A DNA stretch of 64,000 nt. It comes from Phymatolithon calcareum. Its lineage: Eukaryota > Rhodophyta > Florideophyceae > Hapalidiales. Positions 10,263-20,114 of the stretch are shown piece by piece. Below the pieces are notes generated by a model. It was given only the letters and a program-made list of their open reading frames with translations. It was not told the DNA's origin and ran no database searches. Location of the stretch: the NCBI GenBank assembly GCA_977006965.1, contig OZ345358.1, positions 1,612,001 to 1,676,000 of the forward strand. The letters are read 5' to 3'. Position numbers and translations under genes: made by a program. Positions within the stretch are counted from its first letter, which is position 1; the number at the start of each line of letters is the position of its first letter.

Positions 10263-10630
10263 ATCGCATACCGTTTAGGCACATAAGCTCAATAGAAGCC
10301 CCAGTGGATCAGTTGGAAGCCTTACTTTTCAAACGACCTACATATCCGATGCTTGCGCGTCGGAGTTCACGATTCCATTTTCTGACTTCGTCAGCTGCTC
10401 GATCGCCCAAGAGCAGCAATATTTTTTATGAGTGAGATGCTACACAGGGGTCGTCCCAATTCAATTTTATTGCAATTGCAATTTTCTCTTTATAGTATGG
10501 AGGTTTAGCTATTGCAATCCTAATTGGGGCATATTTTCCAATTGCAATGCAAATTAGAGCGGCTCTTTATAACGTTTTCTGCAGAGAGAGAATTATTGAA
10601 CACTAGCAACAATATCATCCATTCGGGGCT
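10263..10630. other. Older degenerate sequence
   Basis: 10290-10330 reads SSIEAPVDQLEALLFKRP on the + strand, similar to the L-A thumb segment SVEAQINQAEGLFYS, so it is probably an old LINE remnant. 10455-10560 is rich in alternating TTGCAATT words. No intact gene. Confidence 0.4.
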
Positions 10631-10631
10631 A

Positions 10632-11265
10632 TGTGATGAGTTTATTTAAAAATCTCCTAAACTCTCACCCTCGTACAACAGAGCCGCTTGTCGAAAACTA
10701 TATAAGCTGACGTACTCTGGTCTCCCAAGACCTAATTGATTTGTATTTCTCTACTACCAAGTGCTTCGTGAGCAGCTTGCACTCTTGTTCAATTTCATGG
10801 CTCATCTTTGATGGAGAAAAAGTGCATTGTAATTTTACAAGTTCAATTCCCTTTGTAATACCAAAGTATGAAATTAAGATGGATATTCTTAAAAGAGGCA
10901 TCTGCTTGAATATTAGCTTTCGTATTCGTCTCCTTTATGTAGAGGTTAATTGGAAGCTTGGTCAATTCAGTAGGGATCATAACTGCATACACGGTAGTAG
11001 TGCGATAGATCTAACTGCACTGATAAGCCCATGTAGCGAGTGCAATCCTGAGCAAGTAGTCGTAATCGGAGAAATTTCTTGGATGGATGGATGTGAGTTT
11101 AATTTGAGCTGACGTTGTCTATTTAGCAGCTGAGAGGCTTGCTGTAGCGTTTCATTTCTGTGCTTAATTCTTTGGGCAGATCTCTTAGATTGTGTCGACT
11201 TCGTTTTCCAGCCTTTTTCTTCTTGTACTAAGAGTTTCTGTTTTTCCTTGAGGATTTTCATTTCC
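10632..11265 (-). mobile_element. L-C-like LINE remnant, strongly diverged
   Basis: On the minus strand, the frame from 10901 (ISILISYFGITKGIELVKLQ ... EIEQECKLLTKHLVVEKYKS) matches the C-terminal end of L-C. Upstream, a Lys/Gln-rich frame (11261-10977) is probably the preceding part. The 3' tail begins at about 10632 (TTTATTTAAAAATCTCC). Confidence 0.6.
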
Positions 11266-11392
11266 CTTAGCGCATGGTAAAGTTCGAGTTGTCCATTCCA
11301 TGTCGTCGTAGAAGACGATGTTGAAGAAAAATATTTGGTCTATGGCCCAGAGCTGCGCCCAATACTATTGCTTAGTGTTGCTGTCCATGACA

Positions 11393-11580
11393 CAATATAC
11401 AATTCATTCATTCATTTTGCGTATTCCTATTGTGGGGCTAGCAGAACTTTGAGGGCCTAAGCTTCTTCCATTCTAAAGTTTAGTCTGTTTGCTGCAAGTT
11501 TGACTGCTGCTTGTACGTCTAGTTCCGGGACGTCGCCAAAGATTGTGGGGTTGGTCGGACGCAGTGAAGTAGCACTTGAC
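11393..11580 (-). pseudogene. Unidentified coding remnant with (AATG)n end
   Basis: The minus strand reads LRPTNPTIFGDVPELDVQAA then VKLAANRLNFRMEEA and a stop at 11457. Beyond the stop comes AGCCCCACAATAGGAATACG and a short AATGAATGAATG run (11415-11402). A similar AGCCCCATAGGGGAATAAGC end followed by (ATT)n lies at 29800-29832 on the + strand. I infer the 3' end of another retroelement family, but I do not recognise the protein. Confidence 0.35.
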
Positions 11581-11589
11581 GAATCAAGT

Positions 11590-12115
11590 GACTTTCGTCC
11601 ATAAAATATCCAATACGTATTGCTATCTATCGCGCGGTGAAATACGTAGTGCAATACAAGGGCTACGAGCACTAAGAAATTTCAGTTAAATGCTTCAAGC
11701 AACACCCGTTGCAATGCTGACTTCAAGTAAAAACTTTATTACTGCACCATGGGCCTTTGCTCTCCTGTTGGTTCTCATTAGTAGTTCGGTTGCACCAGTC
11801 ATCATGAGTGGTGCATGCCGAACAACTACGTTGCGCTACTCCCAATTCAGAGGCCGGAGCATACAAAGTTCGCGGATACGTTATGCAATACGAATTGTAA
11901 TTCGTTGAGCTGACCAATTCGTACTGCAATACGATGAGGTGAACAATACGAATTTCAACAGGCGACAGATCGTGCAATCTGAGATTGCTATTACATATTG
12001 CAATATATTCCATTATCAATTTACTGGGGCGCGGCCCTGCGAATCATGCCACTGGCATCATCGCCTTTTATTTCTTTTCCGCTTTCGAAGGGCGAAGACC
12101 ACTCAATGAAGAAGT
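11590..12115. other. No gene recognised
   Basis: The stretch contains several copies of AATACG/CGTATTGC-type words (11610-11670, 11875-11950, 11995-12010), which suggests a diffuse repeat, but I can define no boundary. Short open frames on both strands lack any domain. Confidence 0.3.
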
Positions 12116-12117
12116 AG

Positions 12118-12235
12118 ACAGGTAGATTTTATTTTAAAGTTGCCAGCGCATCTGCTGACGCTTGGGGCAACTTTCCTAGTGCCAATAGGTTTTGGTTGGA
12201 TTCTGTCTAAAGAAGAGTTTCTTTTTTTGAACTCT
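12118..12235 (-). mobile_element. L-D LINE 3' tail fragment
   Basis: CAGGTAGATTTTATTTTAAA followed by GCGCATCTGCTGACGCTTGG matches the L-D 3' end at 23930-24056 in reverse orientation. About 115 bp are preserved. No coding part. Confidence 0.65.
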
Positions 12236-13140
12236 GCATATGGGTAAGTTTCCGAAACACTTTTCCATTCTATTATGACTTACTTGATTTCATGGGGCTT
12301 ACATGTGTTCTGATGCTGGCCAGCTTGGACGAGGATGAAGAGACATCCGACAAGGAAAAACGATGAAAGAAACTGGGTCTCGATAGGCACGTTGATGTTC
12401 AGACTTTCAAGGGGCGTGCACTGCAGCTCGCGGGTGTCCCACTCTCCCCACGAGCCTTGTTTTCAGTGGAAAATCCACAGCCGGACCATTCCCGCAACTT
12501 GCTTCAACATTCATCTTGGATCTCGTGCACATTGGTACGAAATCACTCCAGCACTAACTTCTATGTCGATCAATGATAGGGCTGAACTCCACTGGCTTTG
12601 CAGTGTCGTTCGCGGTACTTGCTTAACGAATTTCGCCAGTTGTTCGGATGTTCGAAGAGAGGAAAAAATGATACAACTATCGCTGTATTAATTGACGATG
12701 TCATGCCATCTGAATGAGGAGAATACCCGGCGGATTTGCGAGCCCCCCATGTCGGCAGGGCTTCAAACGTCCGATTCCCGGCCGGCAGCAACAAAAATGG
12801 GTGAGTTCTCTTTTCGATTCCCATGCGACACACTTCGTTTCCATTGTCGCAGTTTCGAAGTTAAGGAATAACACCCTCGAGAAGAATAGACGTGCCTCAA
12901 ATGACTCCGTTTGGCAGACAGTCGCTTATTCTCGTGACCGTTTGAGGAAGTTCAGTGTCGGAATACGGACGAAGATGTCATCGGCGTGCGGAACGGGCGC
13001 TAACGCGTGAATCGAAAGAAGAGTGTAGCGCCAGGCTCCAAAGAACCCGACACCACATGGGAGAGAAAAGCCAAAGAGAGGAGAGAGAAGAAAAGAGCGG
13101 GAGAGACAAGACAAAAGAGGAGGAAAGAAAGACAAGCCAA
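12236..13140. other. No gene recognised
   Basis: Only overlapping short frames are present. 13055-13140 is a purine-rich tract (GAGAGGAGAGAGAAGAAAAG and similar). I see no RNA gene or TIR. Confidence 0.35.
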
Positions 13141-13143
13141 CAA

Positions 13144-13645
13144 AACCTCCAGGACAAACAGACAGATTAAGCGTGTAGACGCCGGCGTCGTCCTCCGGCG
13201 GCGACCTTGGCTTGGTCGTCGATCTTGAGACAGGCGCGCGAAAAGTGGACAGGGGCCTTGAGCGCGAATTTCACCGAACTGGCTTGTGCGGCGAAACGGT
13301 TGCGGTCAAGAAGGGTTGGGAAGTCACCGACTCCGCGTGGTCGAAGGGATTCACAGGCGTGACGCGTGTAGGATCCAAGCACTCGAGCCGAAGTCCAGAA
13401 ACCTCCGGGACAGGGACGACGTCATCCTCAGACGGCGACCTTGGCTTGGCCGTCGACCTTCGAACGAACGCACGAAAAAGGGAAAAGGGAACTTGAGCGC
13501 AGTTGTCTCCGTGCTGGCTTGCATGACGACGGTTGCGCTCAAGAAGGTTGGAAAGAGCTTCGATTCCGCGTGGTCGAAGGGCCGTGCAGGCGACGATGAG
13601 CGTGCTACTAGCCGAGCATTCGAGCCGAAATCCAGAACTCCCCCA
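13144..13645. repeat. Two-copy diverged tandem repeat, period 234 bp
   Basis: GCGACCTTGGCTTGG occurs at 13201 and 13435. Many further landmarks repeat at about the same spacing (GTCCAGAAACCTCC / CAAAACCTCC, CGCGTGGTCGAAGGG at 13337 and 13571, CGAGCCGAA). The period is a multiple of three, and both strands stay open over much of it (for example minus 13672-13271). Whether either frame is a gene cannot be told by eye. Confidence 0.7.
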
Positions 13646-13976
13646 CCTTCCTTTACTCAGAGGAAGGAACAAACTAGCTTATATACTACAACCTACGCAA
13701 AAGACAGCGATGTAGCGCATAGACACACGAGTGACACGTGCAAGTATGGCCCAAGAGATCACCTACCACGAGCAGCATGACTATCGAGATCCAAGTTGTG
13801 CGGCGTACAGTCGCGAGAGGAAAAAGAGACCGCCTTGGGACAGAGACATAACAGCGGGCGCTACAAAGAGCTTGATCTTGTACAAGACAAGACAGGCTTG
13901 GTTTCGAACGAAGAATGCAGCTTAGAACAGGGACAGTAGCTTAGGATAGGGACTTAGAAAGGGACGGGACTTGCAG

Positions 13977-14342
13977 ATGCAAAACGATGAACGTCTTGCA
14001 GAGTTCCAGTCAATCGTCGGACTGCGAACTGGTTCTCCCCTGACTCGCGACGCCAGGTACGGAAACTTACCTTCCGCTGTAGGCGAACGTAGGTTCTTCA
14101 CCGATGTGATGGATGGGCTGAATGAACAAGGGGTTAACCTTGACGAAGCAGAATGGACTGACGTAGTAATCATGATGACGATCCACCTCAAACTCGGCAA
14201 TACCAAACTCTTAAAGTATAGGCTCGCTAAACGATCTATCATACTCTATACTACTCAGTCTTCAAAGAATAAGCCAAGACTCAACTGGTGTGCTCAAGTC
14301 GGTCTGAAGTGGAAGCACCTGGAGATCCACGTGTACTCATAG
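13977..14342 (+). CDS. Hypothetical 121-residue frame
   Basis: ATG at 13977; the open frame has an evenly mixed composition (LAEFQSIVGLRTGSPLTRDA..., FFTDVMDGLNEQGVNLDEAE). The first 75 residues look protein-like, while the last 40 are less convincing. I recognise no family. A remnant of a retroelement gag-like protein is one possibility given the surroundings. Confidence 0.35.
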   Translation: MQNDERLAEFQSIVGLRTGSPLTRDARYGNLPSAVGERRFFTDVMDGLNEQGVNLDEAEWTDVVIMMTIHLKLGNTKLLKYRLAKRSIILYTTQSSKNKPRLNWCAQVGLKWKHLEIHVYS

Positions 14343-15266
14343 AACCGAAAACAAACATCACCAACAGTGCGACATTCAGAGACAGTCTGAATGGCCAACA
14401 CTTCAATCTCCACCGCTGTTGACCTAATTCGGAATGGTACAAAGGCGACAGCACTCGGGCACCACGTTGAGTCGGAAGGCAGTCGTAAGAAGAATCAAAA
14501 AGTTTTAGTTGTGCTCCTTCAGGTGCACACGGAGAGAAGTGGCTGGTGTAGGCGTCGCGCCATGCCCGGTCCCCGTTTTGGGCAACCAGCGGTCATAGCG
14601 GATCACGGCAACTAACTGGTGTGCGACGACATTCCTGAACAGCACGTGGACCTTCGTGAGGTTCTACAACTCTGAGCGTAGGAAAAGTAGTAAAAATTCT
14701 TTTGTTCTGACCCGTTCATTGCCGTTTTGCGACATCCAGCGCTTGCCAGAGATTTGTTTTCAAAACCACCAGTCTTACGAATATACGGGCAAGCTTCCTC
14801 AGGCGCTACCCACAATAACGTAGCTCTTCTATACCAATACTGATTGTTCAATACACTTCAATGAACCTTTTGTGTCCTGACTTCAAGGTAGTCACACGTG
14901 CACGACCCCAATTTATTCATCCTACTCCATCCGCCCACCAGGTGCAAAAACTCCACTGCGCCGATGCGTAGCCCAGCTCGAACCACAGTTCAAGCAGCGA
15001 GGGCACATGCGCTTTCGCGAACTTCCGTTGGGCAGCTTTGACTTCTTCTGACGCAGTCCTCAACAATAGTCGCATTCCAATCATGCACGATGAACAGGAA
15101 ATCTATGAGCATCGCACGAATCTGCTGAAAATCCAAAGCGTTGAGTAACTTGTCCGTAAATTTCTAGCTCTGCAGTGCCTTCCTTTCTTCTTTCCTACAC
15201 CTTCTCGTAGCAAGTGCGACCACTGCGGATATGATGCTAGCAGTGCTGGCGGCAAGCTGCATCCGT
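14343..15266. other. No host gene; short L-B-like tail
   Basis: 14775-14830 (AGTCTTACGAATATACGGGC, CTTCCTCAGGCGCTACCC) is a minus-oriented L-B-like 3' end, also seen at 6370, 21950, 25640 and 28700. The rest shows no gene. The right edge (15267-15280) is the target duplication of the next insertion. Confidence 0.4.
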
Positions 15267-15280
15267 GCTAAAATTCGAGT

Positions 15281-16082
15281 TTTTTTCCTTTCAAGTTTAT
15301 TTAAAAGCCCCACAGACTTCCGAAGATATGGGCAAGGCTTCCTCTGATGCTACCTACCTTTGTGCAGCTCACGAAACGTCCACCAGTATCGCAGACGGGA
15401 AAACTCAGGACTCAAAGTAGTCCTATCTCAGTCCTCTACGGGATTGTTGGTGCTTGGACTCGACCACTTTTTGCCTTGCATTCTGCGGATTAACACAGGC
15501 CTTCTTCGTTCTCCATGCGTTCTATGAGTGTCTTGCTAAATAGTAAGAGCTCATCTTGCGCCTTTTCTGTTTCCAGTCGTTTTTCTCCTTCGAGTTCGTA
15601 CCCTGCTAGCGTGCATTCAAGGGTCTCCATATGCTCTCTGGCTCTGGTGCCGAATTCTTCAGTCATACTTGTTGTTGACACCTGTGGGAATCTGCCACAG
15701 GCATACTGTACCGCGAGTTTCCTGTGCTTCACCTTGGGGAACTTGAGGATTGCTGGCAATTCTCTTGGTATCTTTCTTTTCCGCTTCGATTCTAGGCGGT
15801 CTCCTTCCATTTCCAGAAATTTCGATCGAAGTGTTTGCGAAGATTGGTTTGTTTGGATATGCTTTACAGCTTCACCGAACGGCTCTGTGGTCTCCATCGC
15901 GGCGATATGTTTCCTCGTGTACTGCCATTCATGGTTGTTTCTTCTTTCGGCCACTTCATTTGAATACATACGTTCTTTCGCATTGTTCCTTCTCAGCATT
16001 TTGAAGGCCAAGATTTCTTGTCGATGTGTGGCCACCTGGATCCGGCACAGGAGACTGGGCCTATCTGTCCTTCCTCGGGCCA
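15281..16082 (-). mobile_element. L-B LINE, 5'-truncated, 14-bp TSD
   Basis: The perfect duplication GCTAAAATTCGAGT lies at 15267-15280 and 16083-16096. The minus-strand frame 16035-15490 gives about 180 uninterrupted residues: AKERMYSNEV, NNHEWQYTRKHIAAMET, KRKRKIPRELPAILKF, CGRFPQVSTTSMTEEFGTRA and EKAQDELLLFSKTLIERMEN. This is the best-preserved L-B C-terminal domain in the window. The 3' end reads GGGGCTTTTAAATAAACTTG and then runs into an A-rich tail. The 5' cut lies just upstream of ARGRTDRPSLLCRIQ. Confidence 0.88.
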
Positions 16083-16096
16083 GCTAAAATTCGAGT

Positions 16097-18046
16097 GTCC
16101 CACGGGTCTAGCAGAAGCAAATGTTCTGTCCCTGGTCATCACCGTTCGCGAAATTATCCCTTCCGCACCCATGCGGGGCTCGGCGGCTTGCAAGACTTGT
16201 CCACGGCACTTTGCCGCCCCTTTTCAAAGCCGTGTCCTGAAGCTCAAACGATCTAGAAACGGAGTCTCCTCCGGGTCCGGGGCTGTCACTTTCTTCTTTT
16301 TCTCTCTGCTCGAAAAGTTGATAGCCACCGTCTTGTCCGCTCCAATGATCTCTCCACGCCCGGTGAAGGCGACAGTCTTCTCCGGACGAGACAAACTTTC
16401 CGACGAATTCGACTCCGTCAGCGAGTCTGCGCTTTCGTGCAAAGCCGTCGATAGGGCGGACATACGCGGGGCGAGACAGCGGTTCTTCGAAGTGTTCCCG
16501 CGCGTTTCTCGCGCTGTGCTAGGGAGCACGTCTTCAATGTGCGACTTTGTGAGCGGATGGTGCAAGAACAGGCGCTGCAGGCTTGCAAGAACGGCCATTT
16601 TGCAATGCGAATTGAGGGAGAGGAAGAACGGTGACTGTTCGTCCTTCCGCTTTCCGCGCAGATCGGATGTCCGCTAACAAGTTGATCTGCTCAAATAATG
16701 ACGTAATAATTTAACTGTGGCTCTTGAAAAAGTGCGTGTGCTTTGCCAGTCGAGCTCTGTCAGCACGCAGTCTTGTGCTTGTTCCACTCTCGCAATTAGA
16801 GGTGGTGATGCCCCTGATTGCTCTTTTCGTTGCGCTAGAGAATCAGATCAGAGCCAAGTGCTGCGCGCAGAATGGCTCGTTCAGTCCTATTGCCGTATGA
16901 TACCTACTGATACGAGTCGTACTGCGAAATGTGGTCTCCACCCCCTCGCACTGTACTTTACGTGATGAACTGTCGAATCAGCTCCCGCATAGGGCGGCGG
17001 ACTCGACGAATATGGCGATAGAGACCATTCTTTGATCCAGACACCTATGGAGCACTGCCGCACCATAAAAATGAATCGACGAGAATGGGATCTTCTCACT
17101 TTGAATCAAAGGTGCCGGGCGAGTCAATCTGAAGGACTAATTTGCTGCTAGCGAAACAAGTGCCTGCTGCATGACTGCATGCGCCCGTTGAGAAGTGCGA
17201 GATCGATTTATTGAAACTCCTTTTCACGGCCCATGTTATTTCTCGCACACGTTTTCAGTGTGCCACGTTATTTTCATGTGGCAGCATGAAGTCAAGTCTT
17301 TCTTTCTTTATTGAAGAAGGAAGAAAAGTCTGAGATGACATGACTACAAGGTGGAATGGCGTGGATGGCATTCTTGATTGATTCTTTCACCCAGATACTG
17401 CTTTGAAGGACACGTTAGTGCACGGAGCTTTGGTAATACTCTCTTCCTTATGAAATCAATGCATACGAAAGGAGATAATGAGGATGAAGGGGGATCATTT
17501 CATCGTGGGTTGAATGTAAAAAAGATACCTTGGGGCAGATCGATGTCTGGAAGAGATGAGAAGGATACCGAACGAATATCAGAAAGAAAGGTCGGCTATC
17601 TCTCATTGTCTGTGCTGCTCCAGGCGTACATTATAATCTTCTATCACAGGAGAAACAGATGATCGGTTGAAGGACGGGGGATAGATTTGGGCACGTATGC
17701 ACTACTTCAGGAATGGTCGCGACCTTTCCAAAGCAAAACTTATCACAGTGCCTGACTCATTTCGGTTCCGCAGAAATCAGTTCCTAGTAATCTAAACTGT
17801 CTCAGCCCGCTGTAACAAGCAGCTCGACCATTACTGTGCGAAAGCGGCAAAGACATGATCGAATAGTGGACCAGTACAGAAAAGTACCAATAAAAAGCAT
17901 GAACTGGCAATGTTATTCCTGACTCACATACTAATCTACTGAACAAGGCTTCCCTCGAGATAGATAAGAAAAGGTAGCACTCTCTCATGCCCTGAGAAAC
18001 ACCATCCAGCGAGCGCGGAACACCTTCACTCCCAACTGTTTGCAAC
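16097..18046. other. No gene recognised
   Basis: A minus-strand frame at 16598-16224 (125 codons, Ser/Thr/Lys-rich) and a + frame at 16018-16677 overlap on opposite strands; neither shows a domain. A TTTCTTTCTTTATTG run at 17302-17316 resembles the L-F tail in minus orientation but has no coding sequence beside it. The last 100 bp presumably hold the promoter of the gene at 18047. Confidence 0.35.
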
Positions 18047-18574
18047 ATGAGGTCCACGCCAATGGCTTTCGTCTTGGTGTTCATCTGCATTCTCCTTTCA
18101 GTTGAATCTAAAATACTCCACAATCGCCGCCGTGAAATCACAGCCTGCCCATGCATCCCTGAAATTCCAAACTGCACATGCGGGACACATCCGTTTGGAC
18201 AGGATTTCGCCTCCAATGAAAGCCTTGTAAGCAGACAATCCCAACATGTTCGGATAAAATACGCTCGTGCCGCGCAGCGCGAACGTATCCGTCGTTGGAA
18301 AGCCGCGCTCCGTCTTCGCCTTCGTCTACAAGCTGCCGCACGCCGCGCTCGCGAACAGCTTCGACGCAAAATAAAGGCTAAGCTTGCCGCCAAACGACGG
18401 GCACAGATGAAGAAGGACCTGCAGAAACGAACCAAGACCGCCGCAGCTAAGGCAAAATATCTTGCAAAGTTGCGCGCGATGCTCGAGAGAAACCGCCGTG
18501 CTGTAGGATCGACAAGTCTCCCGGTCGTGGAGTCACCTATGCCGTTTATCGAGCCAACACCGTCAGCTCTGTAG
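18047..18574 (+). CDS. Secreted, highly basic Arg/Ala/Lys-rich protein
   Basis: 175 residues from the ATG at 18047 (context CAACATGA). Residues 6-20 form a hydrophobic signal peptide (MAFVLVFICILLSVES), with likely cleavage near residue 21. A small Cys cluster follows (ACPCIPEIPNCTCG, two CxC pairs at about residues 34-45). Residues 68-152 are almost entirely Arg, Ala, Lys, Leu and Gln, for example RIRRWKAALRLRLRLQAAAR, and should form one long cationic helix. The tail (residues 153-175) is Ser/Pro-rich. I recognise no family. The design suggests an extracellular polyanion-binding protein (sulfated polysaccharide, nucleic acid) or a cationic peptide precursor; both are inference. It is convergent with the gene ending at 18765, with 190 bp between the stops. 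Confidence 0.7.
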   Translation: MRSTPMAFVLVFICILLSVESKILHNRRREITACPCIPEIPNCTCGTHPFGQDFASNESLVSRQSQHVRIKYARAAQRERIRRWKAALRLRLRLQAAARRAREQLRRKIKAKLAAKRRAQMKKDLQKRTKTAAAKAKYLAKLRAMLERNRRAVGSTSLPVVESPMPFIEPTPSAL

Positions 18575-18764
18575 CTCGTACTTCAGATTAAGGCTGCTGG
18601 TTCGCTCGTAGTTATTCTCCTCGTATGCTGAAACTATATTTTTTCGTGTCAACTACTCTTTCAGGCACTCCGGTAATGTAAAGATTTTTTGGAATCATTT
18701 ATCATGTTTCATGAGGGAAGAGATGATGAAAAAGAAAGAAGAAAAAGATTGAAGAAGGAAAATT

Positions 18765-19478
18765 TCAGTCCCTAGTCGGAGCCTTCACAAGGTCTGGGTG
18801 GTATTTTGTAACCCAAGGAGGATTCCCGGAGTACGCAGGCACATTCGGAAACAGATTTCGCATAAGCTCAAGCTCAATTAACAGCTCGCTCTTCGTTGGC
18901 GCCTTGCTGAAAACGTCCTGGCTAATTTCCGATACTGGTATGCTTATCGGATCCAAGATCTTGCTCGTGCCACTGCCACTGTCTTTCTCTCGAGCCTCCC
19001 GACTGGCCGATCTGCTACTTTTGGCAACTCGGCGACCAGTTCTTGTCAACGCCCGCAATGTCCTCTTTGCGTGCTGTGCAAACGCGCCTCCACTACACCA
19101 ACTAGCCCGCGCTTTTGAATCGTCATGGGCCGCAGTACCCGGGGACGCTATAGCCTTCAGGTATGGAAAGTCATCCGAAAATGTTCCAAATCCCAATTTT
19201 TCGGTCGCCGTGGTAATTAGACGCTCATCGTCCTCACTCAGAATTGATTTCGAGTTTGTCTGCTGATCCTGCTTCGAGTCGGAGACTGAGACGAATGTCC
19301 CTATTTTCGATTCATTGCTGTCCCTGGGATCTAAAGTGGACGGCGATGAGGGCATGGAAGGAAGCTCAATTGTTTCATGGGATATGTCGTTTTGCGGAGA
19401 ACTTGCTGGCGCTTGCGGATTGGATTCCGATTCTGAAAATGTTAACGCGATCGTTTCAAAAAACTTCTCCTGCGCCAT
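18765..19478 (-). CDS. Hypothetical Ser-rich protein with basic central patch
   Basis: 237 residues from the first ATG in the frame (19478); the frame is open for 28 more codons upstream without an ATG, so an upstream exon is possible. Residues 1-90 are acidic and Ser/Pro-rich (ESESNPQAPASSP, SMPSSPSTLDPRDSNES) and look disordered. Residues about 135-175 are basic (KRTLRALTRTGRRVAKSSRS). The C-terminal 45 residues look folded (KSELLIELELMRNLFPNVPA, PPWVTKYHPDL). No known domain. Long continuous coding with biased composition supports a real gene, perhaps a regulatory or nuclear protein. Confidence 0.55.
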   Translation of the reverse strand: MAQEKFFETIALTFSESESNPQAPASSPQNDISHETIELPSMPSSPSTLDPRDSNESKIGTFVSVSDSKQDQQTNSKSILSEDDERLITTATEKLGFGTFSDDFPYLKAIASPGTAAHDDSKARASWCSGGAFAQHAKRTLRALTRTGRRVAKSSRSASREAREKDSGSGTSKILDPISIPVSEISQDVFSKAPTKSELLIELELMRNLFPNVPAYSGNPPWVTKYHPDLVKAPTRD

Positions 19479-20049
19479 ATTGTTTTCCAGGTTGAACGTC
19501 ACAGACGCCGAGTTTGCAACGTTTACCTGGTTCACTTGTCGGAAGTGGAGTCGTTCTTTCAAATTGCTTTGTAGTGGTACTCCTCAGATTTCGGAAGACA
19601 TATCGCTTGCATGTGAAAATGGAATGCAGTGTTGTGTTGCCTGAAGTCTTACGTTGAGACCAGCGGATAGCCACTGATCCGAGGAGAAGTTATCATGGGG
19701 CGGGTATCGATCACGTCCAAATTCCAAAAGAAAAGCTGATGGACTTCATCGTACGTGTTTGCCACGTACCTCGGAGTCTTCGCGACTTTCAGTACTAAAT
19801 TAAATTAGAGCATAATCAATTAGATTAACGTTTTTAGAGTATTAGCCTTCATATCAACCATAAAAGGTTGATCTGACGCCTCATACTCTTTCTTGTGTTG
19901 TAATATGGTACAAAATTAGCCCATTGACAAACGCTCTTCTCCTAAGTCTCGGCTTTCGTAAATAAGTGGATTACTTGAGAATATAAAATGAGTCCGAATT
20001 GGGGGGGAAGTCGGCATATTTCTAAGCGTTTACTTTACTAGCTTCGACA
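19479..20049. other. Intergenic, no gene recognised
   Basis: Probably the 5' region of the minus-strand gene at 18765-19478. 19800-20050 is AT-rich. The right edge, ATTTTCATTT (20050-20059), is the left target duplication of MULE copy 3. Confidence 0.4.
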
Positions 20050-20114
20050 ATTTTCATTTGAGGAAATTCGCTAAATGGCCACCAAAAGTGGAAAAAGTAC
20101 GCTTAATAGATACC

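Noticed and set aside
16224-16598. 125-codon minus-strand frame as a gene
   Set aside because: No domain and a competing + strand frame of greater length; neither is supported.
17302-17316. L-F LINE tail
   Set aside because: Only a CTTT run and TTTATTG match; no L-F coding sequence is adjacent.
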